From: Chrysochromulina tobinii
Taxonomy: Eukaryota > Haptophyta > Prymnesiales > Chrysochromulinaceae
Length of the DNA: 27,306 nt
Assembly (NCBI GenBank): GCA_001275005.1
Contig: JWZX01002708.1
Location: forward strand, 1-27,306
Direction: 5' to 3'
Shown here one piece after another: positions 18,386 through 27,306 of the stretch. Every line of letters starts with the position of its first letter. The stretch's first letter is position 1. Made by a program: the position numbers and the translations under genes. Below the pieces are notes generated by a model, which was not told the origin of the DNA, made no database searches, and saw only the letters and a program-made list of their open reading frames with translations.

Positions 18386-18978
18386 GCAGGTTTGCCCGGC
18401 GGCGGCCGGCCTGCTGAGGACGAATGGCCGCCCGGGGCCTCGAGAGCCGCCGTCTCGCGCGGATCGCGCGGCGCGATGTAACCGAGACAGGCCGTTTGAA
18501 CGGCTGTCGATTCGCGAGGCCGGCTCCTTTACCTATCCGTCGGAACTGTCGACTTCTCCGCTACATTCATGATTCAACCATTTTTATTTTTATTCGTCGA
18601 AGTCTTACGGTGAAAGTACGAAACAGTGTCCTGAAATTCTCAGTGGTGTGTGCTCATCCGATCAGATACAACGCAAAGGGACCAAAGCCAAAAGCCGCCT
18701 CAACGCACAACGGCCCGCTGCGGCGTGCGGGCGACCGCGCGCGCGCGCGCGCGCCGCTCGCGCCGGTGCGCCCAATATGTACAATGAAGCCTCTGTGCCG
18801 AGCTATATGCTGTACGTGTTCACAGCGCTATGCAGTACGTGTTCAAAGCGCGTGAGAGGAGACCGCCCGCTCGTGCGGATCATCGTGCGGCCCGCGCCAC
18901 AGCAGCCTCGACGGCGGCGGGCGGGTGGGCGCCCCGCCTTCACAGCAAGCTTCACAGGCTTCAAGGTGCGAGCGGCGC
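18386..18978. other. Convergent intergenic region
   Basis: No gene recognised. Contains an alternating CG run at about 18736-18755 and a 23-bp tandem duplication (TATGCTGTACGTGTTCACAG at 18806, again with changes at 18829). An AT-richer patch with TTTTTATTTTTATT lies near 18580-18594. Confidence 0.55.
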
Positions 18979-19828
18979 TCACGTCCTCTGGATGACGCGA
19001 TCGATTAAACCGTACTTGAGCGTCTCCTCGGCGCTCATGAAGTTGTCGCGGTCGATATCCATGCGAACCTTCTCGCGCGGCTGCCCGCTCAGCTGCGAGT
19101 AGTAGTTGACCACGCGCTCGCGGATGGAGAGGATTTGTTCGGCTTCGACCTTGATGTCCGACGCCTGTCCCTGGGCGCCGCCCGACGGCTGGTGGATCAT
19201 CGTGCGCGAGTGCGGGAGCGCGAGCCGCTTGCCCTTGGTGCCGCCCATGAGCAGGAAGGAGCCCATCGAGGCCGCGAGGCCCACGTTGATTGTCGAAACC
19301 TCCGACTTGATGTGGCGCATCGTGTCGAACATGGCGAAGCCCGAGGTCACCGAGCCACCTGGGGAGTTGATGTACAGACTGATGGGCTTCGTGTTGTCCT
19401 CAGAGTCGAGGTAGAGCATCACGCCAATGATCTGGTTGGCGATCTCATCATTGATCTCCTGACCAAGGAAGAGGATGCGCTCGCGGTACAAGCGGTTGTA
19501 GAGATCCACCTGTGCAGCGGGCGGACGGATGCGCGTCGTCAGCTAGTGGGACAACGGAGGAGGTGGTGTCGGCGGATATTTTGGCGGCGAAGATGGAGAA
19601 TGAGACGATGATGGAGGAGGACGAGAAGCGAGCAGCGCGTTGTGGCAATAGGTTGCTTACCCAGTCGGCGTATGCTGATCCAGGCACGCGGTAGGCGACC
19701 TTGGGCACACCGATCGGCATCATCATGGGTGCAGTCACTCGGCTCGCCGCGCGCAATGGTGCGCCGCGCGGCGCCGCCGGCACATATGAGGCGCACAGCA
19801 GGGATGCGAGGTAGAAAGCGGCGACCAT
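18979..19828 (-). CDS. clpP: Plastid-targeted ClpP protease subunit
   Basis: Exons 19828-19661 and 19509-18979 (minus strand) join in phase 0 across a 151-base GT-AG intron (GACTGG|GTAAGC, GCACAG|GTGGAT), giving 232 residues. It is a serine peptidase of the Clp proteolytic core. The triad is Ser near 137 (GLAASMGSF), His near 162 (MIHQPSGG) and Asp near 211 ([10 protein letters not shown]). The N-terminus reads as a signal peptide ([18 protein letters not shown]) followed by a basic, Ala-rich transit segment, the pattern for a plastid reached through the ER. The peptide [24 protein letters not shown] is rebuilt exactly across the junction. A CTGACG branch-like motif lies about 30 bases before the acceptor. 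Confidence 0.93.
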
Positions 19829-20015
19829 ATTGCGCTCTGGATTAACAAGCGAAGGCGCTCTCGTGAGCACTCCGTCAAGTCCGATCCGCTTCTCGAGGTG
19901 GGGCGGCACGACACACGGGCAATCTTAATCTTGCCTTTGACAGTCCTTCTTTTCTCTTTGTGTGCTCGATCTGAGCGTGACCACAGTCGACAGTGAACTC
20001 CTTCGAACCTTCAAC

Positions 20016-21497
20016 CTAAAACGACCAACCAGTTTTCGAGGTCCATGACAATTGCGTCGAAATGCGACGACCATCGCGACTCGGGACGGCAGTCCGATTC
20101 ATGGTCCGAGTTCGTCCATTTCGTCGCCCTGTGGCTTTCTTCGGGGCTCGCCGCGTGCCTCGGCTCTCGTTTCTTCGGGCCTGCTGAGCGCGGATCAGAC
20201 TCTCCAGCCGTAAGCGATACTTGATCGGGAACGCAGCCGTGTACGGGACAAGGCTGCCCATCGGAAAGCCGAGGGGCATGCGCCCGCCCATTCGATGCTC
20301 CGCCCAGATGTGCTTCATCACTTGTTGCGCACCCGGAATACAAGCGGTCTCGCTGCTCGTAAAGTTGGGCGCGGCGGCGTACACGATGCGCCGCAGATTC
20401 TTTTCGGCCTCCTTCCCTCCAATGACCATCGGCCGGATCGTGCGCCACGCGCACAGCATCTCCCTGTCGAAGCTTCGTTTGGGGGCTCTGTTGATCCGCT
20501 TCACCTCCGCGATCTGTGCGCCCCAGCTCGGCCCGGCTCTCGCGATCGCCGCGGCGAGGCGCGTCTTCGCGAGCGCATACAACTCGTGGTCCACTGGCGC
20601 TATCTGCCGTATAAGCAGAGCGCATGCCGTTTGATTGGGGCACACACGCAGATGCACCCGCCGTTGCTCCGCGGCCTTGTCGCGGCCGAGCACGCGGCAC
20701 CACCAAGGCCACGGGCCCAGATTCCTCAGCCCTGCCAAATAGCCCCGCTTGTGCGTCATGCAAGAGTCCGACGGCTGCGGCGCAGCATCTCGTTTGCTGG
20801 GAGCCTGCGCGGCGTCGGCAGTGCTCCAGTTCAGAGCTTGTGCGACGAGCAGCGTCGTTTCGTCGAAGCGTTCCGTCGTGCCGAGCACGTCAAAGCCGCT
20901 GGCCATGCGAATCGCGAGCGAGCGCCGCTGGGCCGCTATCTCGGGGTTGTCCCAATTCCGTTTCCAGGCGACCAAATCTTTGTTACCGACTGGCGCATAA
21001 GAGGCCGTGAATGCCGCCTTGGACGAGAGGAGCAGCTCCGTCTGCAGATTGGGCACGCTCCGCGCCCATTGCTCGAAGCTCGAGCCGAAGCGATCAGGCC
21101 GACGGTGCTGCCGCTCCACGACCGTCCACAGGTAGTACGAGACGTAGTGTGAGAACGGCTCGCGCAAGCGGAGCGTCATCACCACTTTGTTTCGGAGCTC
21201 CGGTCTGCGCTCGAAATGAGCGCGCATCTCCTGCATCTGCTCGAACCGTTGCACCCATGTTGTCACGTGGTCGATGTGGCTGTGCGCCTCTATGCAGATT
21301 CGCGGAGGGATGTCCTCGGTGCTCAAATTGTACATCGCGGGGATGAAGCTGTTCCAGGCAACGCTCCGCAACTGGTAACCCCAATACATGCACCTACCGC
21401 GCAGCTCGTTCTGGAAGAGAATCTCGCGAAACGTAGATCCTGCATTCTTCTCAATGTGACGCTCGAGAAGCACGTAGCCGTGCGGCGGCGTCGGCAT
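20016..21497 (-). CDS. Carbohydrate sulfotransferase-like protein
   Basis: ATG at 21497 gives 493 residues. Family enzymes move sulfate from PAPS to sugar hydroxyls, normally in the Golgi lumen. The 5'-phosphosulfate loop is HIEKNAGSTFREI near 14-26, and the 3'-phosphate-binding stretch is LRLREPFSHYVSYY near 109-122. The C-terminal ~60 residues are Arg-rich and may be disordered or wrongly included. No signal anchor precedes the first motif, which begins only 13 residues in, so an upstream exon carrying a membrane anchor is likely missing. Acceptor sugar unknown; sulfated surface polysaccharides are common in marine algae. Confidence 0.75.
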   Translation of the reverse strand: MPTPPHGYVLLERHIEKNAGSTFREILFQNELRGRCMYWGYQLRSVAWNSFIPAMYNLSTEDIPPRICIEAHSHIDHVTTWVQRFEQMQEMRAHFERRPELRNKVVMTLRLREPFSHYVSYYLWTVVERQHRRPDRFGSSFEQWARSVPNLQTELLLSSKAAFTASYAPVGNKDLVAWKRNWDNPEIAAQRRSLAIRMASGFDVLGTTERFDETTLLVAQALNWSTADAAQAPSKRDAAPQPSDSCMTHKRGYLAGLRNLGPWPWWCRVLGRDKAAEQRRVHLRVCPNQTACALLIRQIAPVDHELYALAKTRLAAAIARAGPSWGAQIAEVKRINRAPKRSFDREMLCAWRTIRPMVIGGKEAEKNLRRIVYAAAPNFTSSETACIPGAQQVMKHIWAEHRMGGRMPLGFPMGSLVPYTAAFPIKYRLRLESLIRAQQARRNESRGTRRAPKKATGRRNGRTRTMNRTAVPSRDGRRISTQLSWTSKTGWSF

Positions 21498-21932
21498 ACG
21501 CACGGGGCGCGCGCGGGTCGTGAAATGCGCGCGAGGCCAGAGAAAGGGAGTGAAAGGGAGGGGCGTGAATTCACACCAAAATCACGCACCTCGAACGCAC
21601 GCCCGTGAAACTCCGCACTATAGTCACGTAAGTCGCATAGCGATCTACTCTCCCAACACTGTCTGTCTCCAGCCTGCAGTCTCCACACTCGACTTAGCCT
21701 TACTTAGGTCGCGACAGATGTCACTTGTCAGATCTCACATCTCAGAAGTCAGATCGGCCGTGCCGCTGCCGGGGCGCGGGGGGGCCAGCACCGAAGCGCG
21801 CGAAGGGACAAGCACATGTGCGCTTGAACGAACCTCGCGTTGCCGCGTGAACGAAATCCCGCGCGGGTGGTGTGTACGTACTTATTCGCAAATTAGGGTA
21901 ATCTCTATTACACTACTGAGGCAACGTCAGAC
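21498..21932. other. Upstream region of the sulfotransferase gene
   Basis: No complete gene seen. A missing 5' exon of the sulfotransferase could lie here. A cluster of related CAGATxTCA/AGTCAGATC units lies near 21715-21756. Confidence 0.4.
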
Positions 21933-22913
21933 TCACAACCAAGTCACCTGGCTCGACCGGTAACCAAGGTTGCGCAACACGCCTCCGATAGCGGGGTGGC
22001 GCGCTTGCATGGCGCCACCCGGGCCGGGCTGTACGCCGCCATCGCGCGCGCGGGGGCCGCAGAGGTCGCGGATCATCGAGTCCGGACCGCACACAAGCAC
22101 ATGGCACGCGTCTTCAAGGCGCTCAGTGCGTGCAGAGTCGGGCGCGGCTGGCAGATGCGCCCGCAGCACATGCTCGTCGATGCGGCCGAGCTGCACGCCC
22201 GCGGGAAGGGCCTCCCATTCGACCATGCGCGTGCCACCACTTGGCGCCGGATCGGGCTGGCTGACGAGGAAGCAAATACGCAGCCTATCGGGATGCTCTG
22301 CTGCAGCACGGTCCAGCTCGCCCTTGAGCAGGATGCTGCTCGGCGACTTGCTTGCATACACCAGCGAGAGCCGCGTCGTATCGGTGGAGTCAGCGAGCGC
22401 AGCCTGGATGACCTGCCACATCGGCGTGATGCCCGTGCCTGCAGCCACGAGTCCAATTTGCGGAGTTGCGCCGCGCCGGTACTCGAAGCGGCTCGCCACG
22501 GGCCCAAAGAAGGTGGCCTGGTCACCAGGTTCCATCCGAGCGAGCTGGGAAGAGAACTGGCCCTGCGGGTACTTGCGCACAAGCAACTCGAAGAAGCCCT
22601 TGGCATTCCTGTCGATTGAGATCGGCGAGTACGGCCGGTAATTAGTAGCCGCGTCGACCACCATGACATGGCCCGGCACAGGAAGGCCGAGCGCGTGCGC
22701 CGGCGTCGGCAGCTCGAATCGCAAGCGCACGGTGTCGGACGACACCCAGCTCTTGGAGTGCAACGTGCTCAGAAGCGGCTGCCCAGCGACGAGCGCCTGC
22801 GGCGGCCCAGCCGAGGTATGTTGGATGGTTGTGCCAGGCTTGCACAACCAAGCACAACCAGCTGCAGCGGACCCCGCTGCAACCGCCACCCCGAGGCGGC
22901 GAGCATGCAACAT
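21933..22913 (-). CDS. NADH-cytochrome b5 reductase-like flavoprotein
   Basis: ATG at 22913 gives 326 residues. Such enzymes pass electrons from NAD(P)H through FAD to cytochrome b5 or similar acceptors. A hydrophobic N-terminal segment (residues 7-24) may anchor the protein in mitochondrial or ER membrane. The FAD-binding motif is NYRPYSPIS near 91-99, with RKYPQGQFSSQL near 113-124. The NAD lobe has LVAAGTGITPMWQ near 155-167 and VLVCGPDSMI near 282-291. It ends GGVLRNLGYRSSQVTWL, matching the usual C-terminal LGY-x-x-x-x-F/W region. About 25 Gly/Pro/Ala-rich residues before that end are unusual and could be an unrecognised short intron. Confidence 0.87.
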   Translation of the reverse strand: MLHARRLGVAVAAGSAAAGCAWLCKPGTTIQHTSAGPPQALVAGQPLLSTLHSKSWVSSDTVRLRFELPTPAHALGLPVPGHVMVVDAATNYRPYSPISIDRNAKGFFELLVRKYPQGQFSSQLARMEPGDQATFFGPVASRFEYRRGATPQIGLVAAGTGITPMWQVIQAALADSTDTTRLSLVYASKSPSSILLKGELDRAAAEHPDRLRICFLVSQPDPAPSGGTRMVEWEALPAGVQLGRIDEHVLRAHLPAAPDSARTERLEDACHVLVCGPDSMIRDLCGPRARDGGVQPGPGGAMQARHPAIGGVLRNLGYRSSQVTWL

Positions 22914-23271
22914 GAAAAGAACAGCTCTGTGTGAAACGGCTGTGAGCCGGAGCGTGCTCGGTTCCGAGAAGGCACCAACTCACAGTTGAAAAGGTCGTGC
23001 CTGGTTCTCGAAAGTGTGCTGGAAGTTTCGGGTGAGGGCGCCGCGACGTACATGTATCTTGGACTCGCGTTTAGGGGGTACGTGTAAGTAACGTGTAAGT
23101 GTGCTGTCAACACGGGGGGAGAGGGCGCGCGCAGCGCAGCGCGCGCACAGCGCACACCGGGGCCGCGCCGACGGCGGCGCCCATTCTTCCAAACCGCGGT
23201 GTGAGGAGCCCAGATGCTGAGGTACGGTACCCCGGTAGAGCTCTAGCGGTCCTAGCTCCACGCCCAGGCCC
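22914..23271. other. Intergenic region upstream of the b5 reductase-like gene
   Basis: No gene recognised. Contains CG-rich GCGCGCAGCGCAGCGCGCGC near 23127-23146 and a doubled ACGTGTAAGT near 23080-23099. Confidence 0.5.
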
Positions 23272-24048
23272 TCACGCGAATGAGATGCCGCCGTTCATTG
23301 AGATGCATTGCCCCGAAATCTTGGCGGCCGCCGGCGACGCGAGAAACACGGCCAGCTGGGCAAGTTCGTCCGCATCAACAACGCCAAGCGATGCGGCCTT
23401 TTCGGCCTTCGCAAAGATTTTAGAGGCAAATGGGTGCACCATGAGCTCGTCATAGAAGGGTGTGCCTCGCACGATACTCGGCGTCAGACAGTTGACACGG
23501 ATCCCATTTCGCGACGCTTCTAGTGCGAGCGCACGGCTGAACATCATCACGCCAGCCATTCCAGCTCCGATGACAGCTTCGCCGGGAGTCGCTAACTTGC
23601 CGGCATCAGACGCCACGTTTATGATGGTGCCACTCTTCTGCTCCATCATATGCGGCAGTGCCGCGCGGCACGGCAGCAGCACACCACGGAGCAGGCCATC
23701 CATGCCTTGTGTAAGTGTCTCGATCGGCGTTTTGAAGCACAGCTCGGGCATTCCAGTGCCACCACCCGTGTTAACCAGCAAGTCGATGGCGCCGAAGTCT
23801 TCGATGGTTGCAGCCACGGCTCGCGTCGCGCCATTGGGCGTCGTCACATCAGCCGCAGTGAAGCGCACATCGGCAGATGCAGCAGCAGCACTCACGGACT
23901 TCACAGCAGCCTCTCCTCGCTCTCGCGACCGCCCCACGAGCATGATTCGCGGCACGCCAGCCGACGCCAGTGCTCTGGCCGTCGCGAGGCCTATGCCTGC
24001 GGTGCCGCCGCACAGCAGTGCGGAGGTCGACTCCAGGCTTCGTGGCAT
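23272..24048 (-). CDS. Short-chain dehydrogenase/reductase lacking catalytic Tyr and Lys
   Basis: ATG at 24048 gives 258 residues, normal SDR length. The dinucleotide-binding motif is CGGTAGIGLA near 13-22, and the acidic/NTGG region is DVTTPNGA...LVNTGGG. The active-site Ser is present (NVASDAG, near 147). Where classical SDRs have YxxxK, as in GEAVYSACKGG of 2-hydroxycyclohexanecarboxyl-CoA-dehydrogenase-like members, this protein reads GEAVIGAGMAG, with Ile160 and Met164. The C-terminus (SPAAAKISGQCISMNGGISF) is typical. The intact frame with substituted catalytic residues suggests a changed or non-catalytic role. Substrate unknown. Confidence 0.88.
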   Translation of the reverse strand: MPRSLESTSALLCGGTAGIGLATARALASAGVPRIMLVGRSRERGEAAVKSVSAAAASADVRFTAADVTTPNGATRAVAATIEDFGAIDLLVNTGGGTGMPELCFKTPIETLTQGMDGLLRGVLLPCRAALPHMMEQKSGTIINVASDAGKLATPGEAVIGAGMAGVMMFSRALALEASRNGIRVNCLTPSIVRGTPFYDELMVHPFASKIFAKAEKAASLGVVDADELAQLAVFLASPAAAKISGQCISMNGGISFA

Positions 24049-24213
24049 GGTTGGCAAGATGATTGAGTCGCTCTTTGTTGCCGGCCACCACTAGTCAAGT
24101 CAAGTCAAGTACTGTACCGTAACAGGCACACACATCGCTCAGCACCATTCGGCTGGAAACAATCTCCACAACTGCTCCAAGCAATCTGCATTTCGCCGTT
24201 CATGTAATTATCA
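24049..24213. promoter_or_regulatory. Divergent promoter interval with CAAGT tract
   Basis: 165 bases between the start codons of two NAD(P)-fold genes on opposite strands. It includes AGTCAAGTCAAGTCAAGT at 24093-24110. Confidence 0.5.
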
Positions 24214-25320
24214 ATGGCACTCCTCGGCGCCTCGCTCTCGGCCTTAGCCGTGGTGCTCCCGGGTGCACCGGTGCTTGTAGTCGGCAACGGTGCAGTTCAA
24301 CTCCTTGCTGCGCGCCTTGCAGCCATCCGAGGCTACCAGACCACGTTGGCATGTGTTCCTCAGTTCATCGAGCAGGCCAAAGATTTCCTATGGGACGATA
24401 AGTACCCGCAGGGCTCGCTGCCGATCAAGCTCCTGCCCATCGCTGGCGGTGATGCCGAGAAGGGCATCGAAACTGCTGCAGCAGCTTGCGAAGGCTTGAT
24501 CGTGGCCTTCGATTCGGAGAAGCAGGCCATGCCAGACTCTGCTCTGAGCGTCTTCTTGCCTACGGGCTCGAAGTTGAAGCGTGTCGCGCTGATGAGCCGC
24601 TACCTCAACGGCGCGGGTATGGGCTTCTTTCCCAAGGCGGCCAAGTTTGCGGCCAACGCGGAGATATGGGCCGGCGATCCTGACCTCGTGGCACAATATC
24701 AAGCCCAAGAGGCGTCTGTGCGCGCTCGTGCAAAAGAGGTCGGCGCGAGCACGACGATCATCCGCGCAGGCACACTCAAGGGTGGCGCCTCGGGCGATGC
24801 ACTCATGGGCGGCGCCGGCGAGCCCATGTTTCTCAACCCGGCCTTCTACACGATCGGGCAGCAGGACGTGGTATGCGCTCGGCACGGCGCTCGCCACGCC
24901 TCGCCACGCCTCGCCAGGCCTGGGCCGCACACAGCGCCGTGATGAGCGCCGAGACTACAGTATCGCCACGTCGCGCACGTGCGCTGTTCACACCGCGCAC
25001 GCCACACCACGACTGACGCTCTGTGCCACACACCGCGCCTCACGCAGGTGAATTGGCGACTTCTGTACGACTGCGGCGCGCTCTCCGTCTCGCTAACCCG
25101 TGGCGATACGCTGCCAGGCCCGGGATTCTCGGCCGCGCTCACCGCCACCACGGAGACTGGTGGGGCTGGCGACTCCCACCGTGGTGCCATCGCCATGGCG
25201 CTCGTCGAGGCTTTGCGCTCCGAGGTGGCGGCGGACACCGATTTTTCGGTCGCTTCAAGCGCAGGGCGTGACTTCCCACAGGGAAGCGACGCATGGCAGG
25301 CCCTCTTCAAGAAAGCGTGA
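24214..25320 (+). CDS. Atypical SDR / NAD(P)-binding epimerase-like protein
   Basis: Exons 24214-24867 and 25048-25320 join in phase 0 across a 180-base GT-AG intron (CAGGAC|GTGGTA, ACGCAG|GTGAAT), giving 308 residues. A Rossmann start is visible (PVLVVGNGAVQLLAARL, near 19-35), then VALMSRYLNGAGMGFFP, and TTIIRAGTLKGGASGD, the IxRxGxLxGG pattern of atypical SDRs. The second exon (VNWRLLYDCGALSVSL, LPGPGFSAALTA) completes the C-terminal part. Such proteins in algae are often plastid-located, but the hydrophobic N-terminus overlaps the Rossmann strand, so targeting is uncertain. Substrate unknown. Confidence 0.82.
24868..25047 (+). other. Intron of the atypical SDR gene with tandem CGCTCGCCACGC units
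   Basis: Contains a tandem array of CTCGCCACGC-type decamers near 24887-24917 and ACTGACGC, a branch-like motif, about 30 bases before the acceptor. Confidence 0.7.
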
Positions 25321-25958
25321 TCCGTCCGATGTCTACGGTGACGTCTACGGGCCCCGGTGCAGTACGCGCGCACGAGACATGTGCCGATGTATGCACGATG
25401 TACGGTCGATTCGCGTTCATCAACCTAGCGTTGATCCGTTGGCGTACCATCAGACAGAGACACGCGGTGAAGCCCCGCACTCACACGGCGTATCAGGTAC
25501 GCGTACCACTACCATACCGTCCGTGCGCGCCGCGAGCCGCGCCGCGCGTCGGCCATCTCTCACCAACGTGATCGTCGGCCGACGGCGACCGCCCGGAAGG
25601 CGGCTGGAACCGAACGATTCGGGCACGGACCTTTTTAATCGCCGGATTGCGGATAACGCCGGGCGGCTCGAAGCGCTAACCGCGCGCTGGGACAGAGGGG
25701 CCTGGTGTTAGGCTTAGGTATTGGTTCCAATTGACCCTCATTACTTCAAGTATGCACGAATACATGGTATTATCCCGGGGCGACGGGACGACTACTATGA
25801 ATGTCCACCATCCGTCGTGCAAAGAGAACGACTCTACGCAGCGCCGCGACTGATATCCCCGACGAGCGACGTCAGTGCTGTGGGTGACACGGCATCGAGG
25901 CCGATTCGAACCCGGAGTACCTGCACGCTGCAAAGAAGGCCTTGCGAGCCCGAGCGGC
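25321..25958. other. Convergent intergenic region
   Basis: No gene recognised. A TTCGAACCCGG stretch at about 25905-25915 recalls a tRNA T-loop but lacks the rest of a tRNA. Confidence 0.5.
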
Positions 25959-26912
25959 TTAGAGCGGCGAGGCGGGCCCATCGACAAGCCAGATGGTGTT
26001 GCGGGGATCCGCCGTTTTCACCAGGCCAGCCGGCCACAGGTACTGCGCGAACTTGCCGAACATCCAGCCACCAGTTCGGCCCGTGGGCATGCTAGAGTGG
26101 CCCTCCTTGGTGGCCTTCACCATATCCTTGCGGATGGCACCCACGGCCGAGAGCACGACCGCATCGGCCGCGTTCATCAGGTCCATGGAGATCGCGACAG
26201 TCCCCTTGCCACCGCTGTTGATCGGCATCACGAGCTTGCCAGTGCCGTAGCCGTTGATGAGCTCGGGCGTGTTGGGATACAGAGAGCCCACATGGCCGTC
26301 GTCGCCCGTGCCGAGGAGGACGAGGTCGAAGGAGGGCACGCCATGCTTGTTCTTGGGGACGAGCTCAGAGATCTTTGCGGCGTAGTCCTCCGCAACCTTC
26401 TCATACGAGCCATCCATCGTCTTGTGCACGTTCGCCTCCGGAATGCCGACGTTCTTGATGAACTCCTGCGCACCGTTGTAGCACGCCATGTCATTCAGCT
26501 TCTCATTCGCGAAGAAGACGTGGACCTTCGACCAGTCCATCGCGTCCTTCTTCATCGTGCTCGCTGCCTTGACAACGCTTCCGCCCGGGATGCACAGCGT
26601 GAAGCTTCCCTTGCTCGCAATCGCCTTCTTGCCATAGAAGGCCACGGCTTCAGTGATAGCGGAGGTGATGTCACCGATGATCTCATACTTGACACCAGTC
26701 GCGCCCTTGAGAGACATTTTGCGTGAGGACGGGGAGAATGGCAACTTCTCTCCGGAGTACCCGGGCGTCGAGCCAGTGCGGTAGTCATACGTTTTGCTCG
26801 TGTCCATGCCGCCCATCTGGACGGACACCCGCCGCCCGGTGGCGGGCATCGCACCCATCGTGTACGCCTCCGCGGAGGCCACAAAGCCGAGGAGCATGGC
26901 AGCGGCGCGCAT
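25959..26912 (-). CDS. 6-phosphogluconolactonase-like protein, probably plastid-targeted
   Basis: ATG at 26912 gives 317 residues. The family hydrolyses 6-phosphogluconolactone in the oxidative pentose phosphate pathway. Residues 1-16 look like a signal peptide (MRAAAMLLGFVASAEA), followed by a Met/Arg/Ser transit-like stretch, suggesting plastid import. Family motifs are LCIPGGSVVKAAS near 106-118, KVHVFFANEKLND near 129-141 (WxxFxxDER region) and FDLVLLGTGDDGHVGSLYPN near 195-214 with the catalytic His near 207. Divergence of the DER motif to NEK makes exact activity less certain; a related sugar-phosphate isomerase/lactonase is the alternative. Confidence 0.85.
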   Translation of the reverse strand: MRAAAMLLGFVASAEAYTMGAMPATGRRVSVQMGGMDTSKTYDYRTGSTPGYSGEKLPFSPSSRKMSLKGATGVKYEIIGDITSAITEAVAFYGKKAIASKGSFTLCIPGGSVVKAASTMKKDAMDWSKVHVFFANEKLNDMACYNGAQEFIKNVGIPEANVHKTMDGSYEKVAEDYAAKISELVPKNKHGVPSFDLVLLGTGDDGHVGSLYPNTPELINGYGTGKLVMPINSGGKGTVAISMDLMNAADAVVLSAVGAIRKDMVKATKEGHSSMPTGRTGGWMFGKFAQYLWPAGLVKTADPRNTIWLVDGPASPL

Positions 26913-27186
26913 CACGCCGGTGTCTCGCTTCGGTGATCGCACGAATCTCCACGGGTCGTGGGTTCAGTCAAGGCAAGTCAAGGCAAGTCAAGTCAAGTTC
27001 AAACGCGATTGCGCTACCGCCACTGCTCCTGCGCACAATCGGCGTGTGAAATCGGGAGGGCGCGGCTGCAACTGGTTTAGCGCAGTTTTCCAAAAGTAAC
27101 TTCCTGCAATTTCGATTTTGGATTTCTATTTCGACCGCGAACCTCGAAAACAAGCACGGACCTGCAACGCGCGCGCATTTCGCGAG
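26913..27186. promoter_or_regulatory. Divergent promoter interval with CAAGT/CAAGG tract
   Basis: 274 bases between divergent start codons. It contains a pure AGTCAAGGCAAGTCAAGGCA-type tract at 26966-27003. Confidence 0.5.
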
Positions 27187-27306
27187 ATGAAGCTCTGCCT
27201 CTTCGTCCTAGGCCTCGTGGCACCAAGCCACTGCGACATGCAACCGCCGTCGTCGCCGCCGCCGCCGCCGCCATCCCCACCGCCGCCATCCCCGCCGCCA
27301 TCCCAA
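27187..27306 (+). CDS. Secreted proline-rich (pherophorin-like) protein, 5' part only
   Basis: ATG at 27187 opens a frame running off the window (40 codons visible). It begins with a signal peptide (MKLCLFVLGLVAPSHC) and continues as QPPSSPPPPPPSPPPPSPPP, the hydroxyproline-type linker of algal cell-surface glycoproteins. The domain following the linker lies outside the window, so no function is assigned. Confidence 0.6.
   Translation, partial: MKLCLFVLGLVAPSHCDMQPPSSPPPPPPSPPPPSPPPSQ

Noticed and set aside
18736-18755. Alternating CG run as a functional Z-DNA site
   Set aside because: Such runs occur several times in this GC-rich window. Nothing links this one to a function.
20295-21152. 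285-codon plus-strand frame opposite the sulfotransferase
   Set aside because: A shadow of the minus-strand gene, which carries both PAPS-binding motifs.
25880-25985. Possible tRNA on the minus strand (TTCGAA T-loop-like sequence)
   Set aside because: The T-stem pairs poorly, no acceptor stem or anticodon arm fits, and half of it lies in the end of the 6-phosphogluconolactonase-like CDS.

Overview
The window looks like nuclear DNA of a GC-rich eukaryotic alga with a complex (secondary) plastid. A haptophyte is my best guess, but chlorophyll-c relatives such as pelagophytes cannot be excluded from sequence alone. The reasons are: GT-AG spliceosomal introns that restore conserved protein families exactly; single genes on alternating strands; signal-peptide-plus-transit-peptide N-termini on ClpP, a 6-phosphogluconolactonase-like enzyme and a repeat protein; and a nuclear, intron-containing complex I 30 kDa subunit. 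No rRNA, tRNA or CRISPR array was found.

Layout. Positions 1-3100 are repeat-rich: a decayed unknown gene whose central 187 bp recurs as an inverted copy, then dispersed short repeats. Positions 3100-8650 hold a small unknown gene (+), an RRM protein (-), a three-exon CorA/MRS2 magnesium transporter (-) and an unknown basic protein (+). Positions 8650-10750 hold a small inverted-repeat element, a 66-bp insertion with target duplication, and a plastid-type repeat protein whose introns are decamer minisatellites. Positions 10750-15000 hold a HAD/NagD-type phosphatase with a one-base frameshift and a dihydroxyacetone kinase in three exons. Positions 15000-20000 hold a large membrane protein (-) facing the complex I 30 kDa subunit (+), and plastid ClpP (-). 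Positions 20000-27306 hold a sulfotransferase (-), a cytochrome-b5-reductase-like protein (-), an SDR lacking its catalytic Tyr/Lys (-), an atypical SDR (+), a 6-phosphogluconolactonase-like protein (-) and the start of a secreted proline-rich protein (+).

The genes are mostly unrelated housekeeping and organelle functions, so this is not an operon or a defence island. Several pairs are divergent with short shared upstream intervals (17484-17666, 24049-24213, 26913-27186).

The most interesting signal is in the introns and small repeats. Introns in two unrelated genes are built from a ~10-bp unit close to CTGATGACCT, in the same orientation relative to transcription. At two MRS2 introns, sequence at one end of the intron duplicates adjacent exon sequence. 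A separate family of short elements with CAAGT/ACTTG ends and an AACAACAGACAA core is present in three copies, one with a clear target duplication and a related empty site inside the window. Together these suggest recent intron birth or expansion and active small non-autonomous elements.
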